This document shows positions 7,812 to 14,796 of a DNA stretch of 64,000 bases, in pieces; positions within the stretch are counted from its first letter, which is position 1, and each line of letters begins with the position of its first letter. The stretch is taken from the NCBI RefSeq assembly GCF_024320865.1, contig NZ_JANDBD010000008.1, positions 248,001 to 312,000 on the forward strand, read 5' to 3'. The notes beneath the pieces are model-generated. The model searched no databases. It was not told the DNA's origin and worked only from the letters and a program-made list of their open reading frames with translations. Source of the stretch: Mycolicibacterium arenosum. Lineage in GTDB: Bacteria; Actinomycetota; Actinomycetes; Mycobacteriales; Mycobacteriaceae. The position numbers and the translations under genes were made by a program.

Positions 7812-9442
7812 CGGGCACACTGCTGGCGGCCAGCGAAACCGTGGGCAACCCGCTGGCCAACATCGGCATCTTCGCGGCATTCGTCATCGTCACGATGGTG
7901 GTGGTGATCCGGGCCAGTAAGAAGAACGCCACCGCCGACGAGTTCTTCACCGGCGGCCGCGGCTTCTCCGGACCGCAGAACGGCATCGCGATCGCGGGCG
8001 ACTACCTGTCCGCCGCGAGCTTCCTCGGCATCGCCGGAGCCATCGCCGTCTACGGTTACGACGGCTTCCTCTACTCCATCGGCTTCCTGGTGGCGTGGCT
8101 CGTCGCGCTGCTGCTGGTCGCCGAATTGCTCCGTAACACAGGCCGATTCACGATGGCCGACGTGCTGAGCTTCCGCCTCAAGCAGCGACCCGTCCGGGTC
8201 GCCGCCGCCACCTCGACGCTGACGGTGTCGCTCTTCTACCTACTGGCGCAGATGGCGGGCGCGGGCGGCCTCGTCGCCCTGCTGCTCGACATCAACAGCA
8301 AGAGTGGCCAGGCGATCGTGATCGCCGTGGTCGGCGTTCTGATGATCGTCTACGTACTCGTCGGCGGCATGAAGGGCACCACCTGGGTGCAGATCATCAA
8401 GGCGGTCCTGCTGATCGTCGGCGCCGGCGTCATGACGATCATGGTGCTGGCCAAGTTCGGGCTCAACTTCTCGGAGATTCTCGGAGCGGCTCAGACCGCC
8501 GTCGCCGGATCGGCGACCGAGGCGGTTGCGGCGCGCGACGTGCTGGCGCCCGGCGCTCAGTACGGTGGCTCGCTGACGTCGCAGATCAACTTCATCTCGC
8601 TGGCCATCGCACTGGTGCTCGGCACCGCGGGCCTGCCACACGTGCTGATGCGCTTCTACACCGTGCCCACCGCCAAGGAGGCCCGTCGGTCGGTGGTCTG
8701 GGCGATCGCCCTGATCGGCGCCTTCTACCTGTTCACGCTGGTGCTCGGCTACGGCGCCGCGGCACTGGTCGGTCCGGACAAGATCCTGGCGGCAGCCGGT
8801 GGCGTCAACTCCGCGGCACCGCTGCTGGCTTTCGAACTCGGCGGCGTGGTGCTGCTCGGCATCATCTCGGCGGTGGCGTTCGCGACCATCCTCGCTGTGG
8901 TCGCCGGCCTCACGATCACGGCGTCGGCGTCGTTTGCGCACGATATCTACGCCAGCGTGCTGAAGCCGGGCAAGGTGACGGAGGACGAGCAGGTGAGGAT
9001 CTCCCGCATCACCGCGGTCGTGCTGGGCGTCGTGTCGATCGCCCTGGGCATCCTGGCCAACGGCCAGAACGTCGCGTTCCTGGTGGCGCTGGCATTCGCC
9101 GTCGCCGCGTCGGCCAACCTGCCGACCATCGTGTACTCGCTGTACTGGCGCCGCTTCAACACCCGCGGCGCGCTGTTCAGCATGTACGGCGGGCTGATCT
9201 CGTGCATCGTGCTGATCGTCTTCTCGCCCGCGGTGTCGGGCAGCAAGACGGCGATGCTGCCGAGCCTGGACTTCGCCTGGTTCCCGCTGGCCAACCCCGG
9301 CATCGTGTCGATCCCGCTTGCGTTCATCCTCGGCATCGTCGGCACGCTGTCGTCGTCGGATCGCGGTGACGACGTCGTCAACGCGGAGTTCGAGGTGCGT
9401 GCGCTGACCGGCGTCGGCGCCGAGAAGGCCGTCTCGCATTAA
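7808..9442 (+). CDS. Cation/acetate-pyruvate symporter (ActP/MctC family)
   Basis: SSS-family permease of 544 residues with about 13 transmembrane segments. Family motifs include GDYLSAASFLGIAGAIA, SFYLLAQMAGAGGLVALL-like helices and GLPHVLMRFYTVP. It is coupled to the DUF485 gene by a 4-base overlap, as in C. glutamicum, where the corresponding pair imports pyruvate, acetate and propionate. The intrinsic terminator at 9471-9500 ends this unit. The 138-base gap before 7455 probably carries its own promoter, so this pair may be expressed separately from the first symporter. The specificity is inferred from family and from acs nearby. Confidence 0.92.
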   Translation: MTGTLLAASETVGNPLANIGIFAAFVIVTMVVVIRASKKNATADEFFTGGRGFSGPQNGIAIAGDYLSAASFLGIAGAIAVYGYDGFLYSIGFLVAWLVALLLVAELLRNTGRFTMADVLSFRLKQRPVRVAAATSTLTVSLFYLLAQMAGAGGLVALLLDINSKSGQAIVIAVVGVLMIVYVLVGGMKGTTWVQIIKAVLLIVGAGVMTIMVLAKFGLNFSEILGAAQTAVAGSATEAVAARDVLAPGAQYGGSLTSQINFISLAIALVLGTAGLPHVLMRFYTVPTAKEARRSVVWAIALIGAFYLFTLVLGYGAAALVGPDKILAAAGGVNSAAPLLAFELGGVVLLGIISAVAFATILAVVAGLTITASASFAHDIYASVLKPGKVTEDEQVRISRITAVVLGVVSIALGILANGQNVAFLVALAFAVAASANLPTIVYSLYWRRFNTRGALFSMYGGLISCIVLIVFSPAVSGSKTAMLPSLDFAWFPLANPGIVSIPLAFILGIVGTLSSSDRGDDVVNAEFEVRALTGVGAEKAVSH

Positions 9443-9470
9443 CCGAGTGCGTTAACCGAGCGCAACCGGA

Positions 9471-9500
9471 ACAGGCCAGGACGTCGCGTCCTGGCCTGTT
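9471..9500 (+). terminator. Intrinsic terminator after the symporter
   Basis: A perfect 13-base-pair stem (ACAGGCCAGGACG and its complement) closes a 3-base loop and is followed by a short T-containing tail. It lies 29 bases after the symporter stop and 30 bases before the next gene. The stem core ACAGGCCAGG recurs in the terminator at 27432-27467. Confidence 0.85.
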
Positions 9501-9529
9501 TCGCGCCGCCGATCTTTAGAATCCGACGA

Positions 9530-9871
9530 ATGACCCACACATCCAAGCGATTCGTCATCGGTGCGGCACTCGCGCTCGCCGCGTTCGGCGCGCCCGCCGC
9601 GATGGTCGCGGCCACCCCGGAGCGCGCACTCGCCGACTGCAGCAGCGGCGAGGAGATGGACACCTTCACCACCACGTGCACGCCGCTCCTGGTGCCCAAC
9701 TCGCCGTCACCGCAGGGCTTCACGTCGACGGGGGCGAATCCAGACATCTCCGAAATCGACGGCGATCCGTGCACCGGCGGCGATAGCGGTGCGTGCATCG
9801 GCTTGGCCGAAGACCAGGCGGCCGCGGGACCGCAGCCGACACCGCGCGTGACCATCGACTCCAGTCCGTAG
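9530..9871 (+). CDS. Small exported protein of unknown function
   Basis: Protein of 113 residues with a clear signal peptide: a basic start (MTHTSKR), a hydrophobic alanine-rich helix to about residue 28, and ATPERALA as a plausible cleavage site. The mature part is only about 75 residues, acidic and Pro/Thr/Gly-rich, with four cysteines (CSSG, TTCTP, DPCTGG, GACIG) that could make two disulfides. No catalytic motif is seen. It ends 5 bases before the patatin gene, so the two are probably cotranscribed. Similar short exported proteins are common in mycobacteria; no function can be assigned. Confidence 0.8.
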   Translation: MTHTSKRFVIGAALALAAFGAPAAMVAATPERALADCSSGEEMDTFTTTCTPLLVPNSPSPQGFTSTGANPDISEIDGDPCTGGDSGACIGLAEDQAAAGPQPTPRVTIDSSP

Positions 9872-9876
9872 TCCGG

Positions 9877-11526
9877 GTGTCCGACAGCGACTCCCGCTTC
9901 GAGGAGTTCGACGGCCTCGACGAAACGGGAGACGCCGCGGCGCTGCCCGCGACCACCGCGGATCCGGTGCGGGCAAATCCGGTTCTGCTGTTGCAGCGCA
10001 TGGAGAACCGGCTCGTCCGGCACCACCTCGCCCATCCCGACGTGCTCAGCTCCGACCAACTGCGCAAGGTCCGCTACCTGCTCAACTTCGCGCGGCTCGA
10101 CGATTTCGAACCGGGAGCGGCCGGCCCCGCCGGACACCGCGGGCGAGGCGACGTGTCGGTGGGCGCGGAGTTGTCGGCATGGCGGGATCGGGTGGTCGAC
10201 GGGTTCGTTGGTCCGCTGCGCGAGGAGCGTGATGCCGTCACCGCACTGACCGGTGCCCGCGACGTGCTGGCGGCGCTCGACGCGGAGCAGGACGAGCGGC
10301 GCGCCCTGCTGATCGAGCGTCACGGCGCCGACTTCTCGGCGCGCGAACTCGACGCCGAAGTCGGCTACAAGAAGCTCGTCACGGTGCTCGGCGGTGGCGG
10401 CGGCGCGGGTTTCGTCTACATCGGCGGCATGCAGCGACTGCTCGAGTCCGGCCACGTGCCCGACTACATGATCGGCTCGTCGTTCGGCTCGATCATGGGC
10501 AGCGTCGTCAGCCGTGCACTGCCGGTGCCGATCGAGGAGTACGTCGCCTGGGCCAAGACCGTGTCGTATCGCGCGATCCTCGGGCCCGAGCGGCTGCGTC
10601 GCAGGCACGGGCTGGCGGGGCTGTTCTCGCTGCGGTTCAACGAGTTCGCCAGCGCGCTGTTCACCAGGGCGGACGGTGCGCCGATGCGCATGCGCGACAG
10701 CGCGATTCCGTTCGACGCCGTGGTAGCCGGCGTCCGCCGACAACCGTATGCGGCGCTGCCGTTCCGGTTCCGTCACCCCGAAGTGGCCGCGCTGCGATCG
10801 CTGCCCTTCCTGCCGATCGGGGTGGGGCCGCGCGTCGCGGGCCGGATGTGGCAGGTCGCGGCGTTCATCGACGTCCGCGTGGTGAAGCCGATCGTGATCG
10901 GTGACGACGACCTCACGCGCGACGTCAACATCGTCGACGCCGCCTCGTTCTCATCGGCCATTCCCGGTGTGCTGCACCATGAGTCGAGCGACGACGACAT
11001 GCACGGCATCCTCGACGCGTTGTGCGACGACCGGGGGGTCGCGGCGCTCGTCGACGGTGGCGCGGCGAGCAACGTGCCGGTCGAATTGGCGTGGAAGCGG
11101 GTCCGCGGTGGCAGGCTGGGCACGCGCAACGCGTGCTATCTCGCGTTCGACTGCTTCCATCCACACTGGGATCCGCGACACCTGTGGCTGGTGCCGATCA
11201 CCCAGGCGATCCGCCTGCAGATGCGCCGAAACGCGCCCTACGCCGACCATCTGGTGCGCTTCGAGCCGACGCTGTCGCCCGTCAATCTCGCGCCGTCGGT
11301 CAGCGCGATCGACCGGGCCTGCCGCTGGGGCCACCGCAGCGTGGACCGCGCGATCCCGGTCACCAGTGCGCTGCTGGAGCCGATCTGGTGGGAGGGCGAG
11401 ACGCCGGTCCCGCCCGCCGAGGAGCCGGTGCGGGTCACGTCGGTGGCGTCTCCGATGAGCGCGGTGCTGGCCGCGATCCGGATGCCGAAGAACCCGCTCA
11501 CGAGATTGCGTAATCGGCTGACCTGA
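9877..11526 (+). CDS. Patatin-like phospholipase/acylhydrolase
   Basis: Protein of 549 residues. An N-terminal region of about 165 residues without a recognised motif precedes a patatin domain with the glycine-rich oxyanion loop GGGGGAGFVYIGG, the nucleophile elbow GSSFG (Ser at about residue 202) and the catalytic Asp in LVDGGAASNVP (about residue 393). Such Ser-Asp dyad enzymes hydrolyse acyl esters of phospholipids or other lipids. The start is taken as GTG 9877, just after the previous stop; longer starts would overlap the upstream gene. No signal peptide or membrane segment is evident, so it is probably cytosolic or peripheral. Its 3' end overlaps the convergent gene at 11498 by 29 bases. 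Confidence 0.9.
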   Translation: MSDSDSRFEEFDGLDETGDAAALPATTADPVRANPVLLLQRMENRLVRHHLAHPDVLSSDQLRKVRYLLNFARLDDFEPGAAGPAGHRGRGDVSVGAELSAWRDRVVDGFVGPLREERDAVTALTGARDVLAALDAEQDERRALLIERHGADFSARELDAEVGYKKLVTVLGGGGGAGFVYIGGMQRLLESGHVPDYMIGSSFGSIMGSVVSRALPVPIEEYVAWAKTVSYRAILGPERLRRRHGLAGLFSLRFNEFASALFTRADGAPMRMRDSAIPFDAVVAGVRRQPYAALPFRFRHPEVAALRSLPFLPIGVGPRVAGRMWQVAAFIDVRVVKPIVIGDDDLTRDVNIVDAASFSSAIPGVLHHESSDDDMHGILDALCDDRGVAALVDGGAASNVPVELAWKRVRGGRLGTRNACYLAFDCFHPHWDPRHLWLVPITQAIRLQMRRNAPYADHLVRFEPTLSPVNLAPSVSAIDRACRWGHRSVDRAIPVTSALLEPIWWEGETPVPPAEEPVRVTSVASPMSAVLAAIRMPKNPLTRLRNRLT

Positions 11527-12046
11527 CGGGGACTTCCGCCGGTTCCGTGTCGCACGCCGCCGAGCGGTCGACGACGAGCAGGCTGGTGAAGCGCTCGTAG
11601 CTGAAGATCGCCGCGGCGTAGAAGGCGAGGTCGGACACCAGCTTGCCGAAAACCCAGCCCGCGGCCACGTTGCCGAACATCTGCGGGCCGAGGTAGAAGG
11701 CCAACGGCCGCACGAAGATGCTGTCGAGCAGTTCGGCGGGACCGAACTCGACGAGCACGCTGCGCAGCGCCAGCAGGTTCGCGACGGCCAGGCGTTCCGC
11801 ACGCGGACGGGCGCATTGCGCTCGGAACGACAGCCGCACAGCGGCCACGTAGGCGGCGGCGTAGTAGCCGACCGACGCTCCGATCGACGCGACGATCGCT
11901 GCAGCGGCCAACGAGTCGGTGACGAGGTAGGCGACGGTCGCGCCGACCATTTCAACCGTCGTCCCCGCGATCTCGTTGCACAGATACCGTCGCATCCATT
12001 CCACGGCCTTGACGCGGAACTGCCGGCGTTCGCTGACTGGACGCAT
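11498..12046 (-). CDS. Hypothetical membrane protein
   Basis: Protein of 182 residues with about four hydrophobic segments (roughly residues 28-48, 50-68, 105-122 and 130-152) and a basic N-terminus starting MRPVSERRQF. No known family motif was recognised. The many conserved-looking helix-breaking glycines and the paired helices suggest a small integral membrane protein. Its 3' end overlaps that of the patatin gene. It is divergent from the alpha/beta hydrolase at 12156, with 109 bases between. Coding is supported by length, membrane pattern and third-position GC; function is unknown. Confidence 0.7.
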   Translation of the reverse strand: MRPVSERRQFRVKAVEWMRRYLCNEIAGTTVEMVGATVAYLVTDSLAAAAIVASIGASVGYYAAAYVAAVRLSFRAQCARPRAERLAVANLLALRSVLVEFGPAELLDSIFVRPLAFYLGPQMFGNVAAGWVFGKLVSDLAFYAAAIFSYERFTSLLVVDRSAACDTEPAEVPVRSADYAIS

Positions 12047-12155
12047 GACCCCACCCCTGAATTCCCCGTGTGCTGGTACTTCGGTTAGGACGCTATGGCG
12101 GAAAGACGTACCGAGATATGGGGTGATCGCCTACGTTTTCGGGAACACCGGGAAG

Positions 12156-12827
12156 ATGGCGAATCTGGAGTACGCACCGGGCCGTGGCGTCGACCTCTAC
12201 GGCGACCCGACGGGTGAGACCGTTCTGCTGTGGCACGGCATGCAATCCAACGCGCGCGCATCGGTCCGCCGGCTCGCCGAGGCGCTGGCCCGACACGGAC
12301 TCGACGTCGTGGTTCCGGACTGGGACTCCCACGCCTGCGACGGCGGCCGGGCGGATCTGCTGCAGTCCGCGGCGTTCGCGCAGGTCCGTGCCGACCCCTC
12401 CGGCATCGTCCTCGTCGGCTGGTCGATGGGCGGTCTCGCGGCGGCCGATCTGACGATTCACGCGACCGACTTCGGCGTAGCCGTCTCGCACACCGTCTGT
12501 CTCGCAGGGGCTTTCACCGTGCCGGGCCCGATCACCGGCGGGTTGGTCGGTGAGGCTGCCGCCACCTCGCGTGCCGACGGTGTCTTCACGCTGCTGCACG
12601 GACGCCTCGACGATGTGGTGTCCGCCGATGTGAGCAGCGGTTTCGCGTCTGCGCTGGAGCAGGCGAGTTGGCCGGTCAGCATCGTCGACATCGACACCGA
12701 CCACGGTGCGATCGCCGGTGCGCGCTACGACGCATCCGAGGATCGCTACGAGTACGCCGACGACGAGGCGACGCTAGCCGTCGCCTCGGACGTCGCGGTG
12801 CTGATCGCCAAGTTCATCTGCCGCTGA
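12156..12827 (+). CDS. Alpha/beta-fold hydrolase (dienelactone hydrolase/esterase-like)
   Basis: Protein of 223 residues. LLWHGMQSNARAS gives the oxyanion HG motif and VLVGWSMGGLAAADL gives the nucleophile elbow G-W-S-M-G (Ser near residue 90). A late TDHGAIAG supplies the likely catalytic His, and a DIDTD segment a possible acid. The ATG at 12156 was preferred because the family homology starts within ten residues of it. The gene sits alone between divergent and convergent neighbours, and its last 54 bases overlap the permease gene on the other strand. The substrate is unknown; no export signal is seen. Confidence 0.82.
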   Translation: MANLEYAPGRGVDLYGDPTGETVLLWHGMQSNARASVRRLAEALARHGLDVVVPDWDSHACDGGRADLLQSAAFAQVRADPSGIVLVGWSMGGLAAADLTIHATDFGVAVSHTVCLAGAFTVPGPITGGLVGEAAATSRADGVFTLLHGRLDDVVSADVSSGFASALEQASWPVSIVDIDTDHGAIAGARYDASEDRYEYADDEATLAVASDVAVLIAKFICR

Positions 12828-14180
12828 GTCCTTTCGCGCCACCAGCCTGGCAGGCAGGTACAGCAGCACCCCGAGTGCCAACAGGGCTGCGGCGAACAGC
12901 CACACTTTCGCGGTCTGCTGAGACAGCAGCAGCACGCAGGACAGCACCCCCAGCAGCGGCACCGCGGACCACACGCGGAAGTGACTGTGCTCCACGCGGT
13001 CTCGGCGCAGCACCAGCACGGCCGTGTTGGTGGAGATGAAGACGAACAGCAACAGGAGGACGACGGTCTCCGCGAGCGTCGAGAGATCGCCGACGAGGGT
13101 CAGGAGTACGGCGACCCCGGTCGTCGCGACGATCGCCACCCACGGCGTGCGCCGTCCAGGCAGCACTCTGCTCAGTGCACCCGGAAGCAGGCCGTGTTCG
13201 GCCATTCCATAGGCGAGTCGGCTCGCCATGATCATGGTGAGGAGCGCGCCGTTGGCGACGGCGATGAGGGCGATCGCGCTGAACACCCGATCCGGCACCC
13301 CGAATCCGGAGGCGGCCACGACCGACAGCAGCGGCCCGGAGGACGCGGACAGGTCCTCGGACGGCAGTGCGATGGCGCTTGCGATCCCCACCAACGCGTA
13401 CACCACGCCAGCGGTGAGCAGCGCGCCGAACAGCGCCCTCGGATAGATCCTGCTCGGTTCGCGAATCTCCTCGGCGACGTTCGCGGAGGTCTCGAAACCC
13501 ACGAACGAGTAGTACGCCACGATGGCACCGCCGAGAACCGCCAGCGCGGGGGTGCTGCCGTCTGGGAGTTCGACGACTCGGCCCACGTCACCGCGGCCCG
13601 CCCCGACCATGAACGCCACCGCCACGATCACGATGATGAGTCCGGTGAGTTCGATGACGGTCATCACGACGTTGCTCTTGACCGACTCGCTGATCCCCCT
13701 GGCGTTCAACGCGGCGACCAGCAGGAGGAACACCATGGCGGCGGGTACCGCCGGAACGTCGATGAACGTCGTCAGGTAATCGCCCGCGAAGGCGATCGCG
13801 AGCCCTGCAGCGCTCGTCACCCCGGCGGCCAGCATGCAGAACCCGACCAGGAAGGACACGATGGGGTGTCGGAACGCCCGCTCGGCGAACACCGCGGCGC
13901 CGCCCGCTTCCGGATACTTCGTCACCAACTCGGCGTACGAGCCCGCCGTGAGCAATGCGAGCAGGAGAGCCACCAGTAGGGGTGCCCACAGCGCGCCGCC
14001 GACGTCGTTCGAGAGCTCCCCCATCAACGCGTACACGCCGGCACCGAGCACATCTCCGAGAATGAAGAGGAACAGCAGTGGTCCGGTAATGCGCCGGCTC
14101 AGCTTCTCGGCAGCCGGTTCGCGCACCGCCGCATCCGAAGTCATCGCGGCGCGGTACCCCGTCTGCCGCCTGCTATTCAT
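12774..14180 (-). CDS. Amino-acid permease, APC superfamily
   Basis: Integral membrane protein of 468 residues with about 12 hydrophobic segments. The N-terminal motif GPLLFLFILGDVLGAGVYALMGEL is the usual first helix of APC amino-acid/polyamine permeases, and a conserved YYSFVGFETSANVAEEIREP segment forms the central helix and loop. It should move an amino acid or amine across the cytoplasmic membrane by proton exchange or antiport. The highly polar C-terminal tail (after residue 450) lies in the overlap with the convergent hydrolase gene. The exact substrate cannot be inferred. Confidence 0.9.
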   Translation of the reverse strand: MNSRRQTGYRAAMTSDAAVREPAAEKLSRRITGPLLFLFILGDVLGAGVYALMGELSNDVGGALWAPLLVALLLALLTAGSYAELVTKYPEAGGAAVFAERAFRHPIVSFLVGFCMLAAGVTSAAGLAIAFAGDYLTTFIDVPAVPAAMVFLLLVAALNARGISESVKSNVVMTVIELTGLIIVIVAVAFMVGAGRGDVGRVVELPDGSTPALAVLGGAIVAYYSFVGFETSANVAEEIREPSRIYPRALFGALLTAGVVYALVGIASAIALPSEDLSASSGPLLSVVAASGFGVPDRVFSAIALIAVANGALLTMIMASRLAYGMAEHGLLPGALSRVLPGRRTPWVAIVATTGVAVLLTLVGDLSTLAETVVLLLLFVFISTNTAVLVLRRDRVEHSHFRVWSAVPLLGVLSCVLLLSQQTAKVWLFAAALLALGVLLYLPARLVARKDSAADELGDQHRDVRGDG

Positions 14181-14225
14181 CGCCGTTCAACGTGTGATCC
14201 GGTGCGTGCCGGGTACCGGTGGGAT

Positions 14226-14606
14226 ATGGACGATCTGACGCAGCGCTTCGTGACCGCACTCGAGCAACTACACCGTGATCGGGACGTCGAACCGCTCGTC
14301 GAGCTGTTTTCCGATGACGCGACGCTCGACAAGGCCGGAGTACCACACGGTGAGCGCGGCCAAGACGGCGCTCGCCTCTTCTGGCAGCAGTACCGCGATG
14401 TGTTCAACGACATCGAGGCCGAGTTCCGGCATCAGACGACGGGCGACGGGCTGGCGTATCTGGAGTGGACGTCGAAGGGGTCGCTGCGGGACGGTGCCGA
14501 CTTCCAGTACGAGGGCGTGAGCGTGCTTGAGGCACGAGGTGACACGATCGACGCCTTCCGCACGTACTACGACACCGCGGCGTTCCTGGTCGCCTCCAAG
14601 CACTGA
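14226..14606 (+). CDS. SnoaL/NTF2-fold protein
   Basis: Protein of 126 residues with the pattern of SnoaL-like NTF2-fold proteins: an N-terminal helix (MDDLTQRFVTALEQLH), the LVELFSDDATLDKAG segment, a RLFWQQYRDVFNDIEAEF helix and alternating strands ending AFRTYYDTAAFLV. Members are polyketide cyclases, steroid isomerases or non-catalytic binding proteins. The start ATG 14226 was chosen for the family's usual beginning. It is divergent from the permease and has no obvious partner gene. Function remains unassigned beyond fold. Confidence 0.85.
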   Translation: MDDLTQRFVTALEQLHRDRDVEPLVELFSDDATLDKAGVPHGERGQDGARLFWQQYRDVFNDIEAEFRHQTTGDGLAYLEWTSKGSLRDGADFQYEGVSVLEARGDTIDAFRTYYDTAAFLVASKH

Positions 14607-14610
14607 TCCG

Positions 14611-14757
14611 TCAGTCCGGCGGCTCCTCGCCACTGGTCGCCACATCGGGCGCAACCTCGCGGGTGGCCATCCCGCCCGTTCGGCCCTGGTCCGTCGGTCC
14701 GGGCGGCGGGTCGTCGGCGGTCGTGTCGTCGTGGTCGTCGTTCTTCGGATCGGTCAT
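14611..14757 (-). CDS. Small acidic protein, 48 residues
   Basis: A 49-codon reading frame with ATG at 14757 and TGA at 14611, starting 39 bases after the acyl-CoA dehydrogenase stop and on the same strand. The product begins MTDPKNDDHDDTT and is strongly acidic and proline/glycine-rich, with no hydrophobic core, so it is predicted to be disordered. It has no recognised family and its ribosome site is weak. It would end 5 bases from the convergent SnoaL gene and fills the intergenic gap exactly, which favours a real gene, but direct evidence is slight. Confidence 0.45.
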   Translation of the reverse strand: MTDPKNDDHDDTTADDPPPGPTDQGRTGGMATREVAPDVATSGEEPPD

Positions 14758-14796
14758 GCGGGCGGGCTACCCGCTGCCGGGCGCTTCACGCACCGC

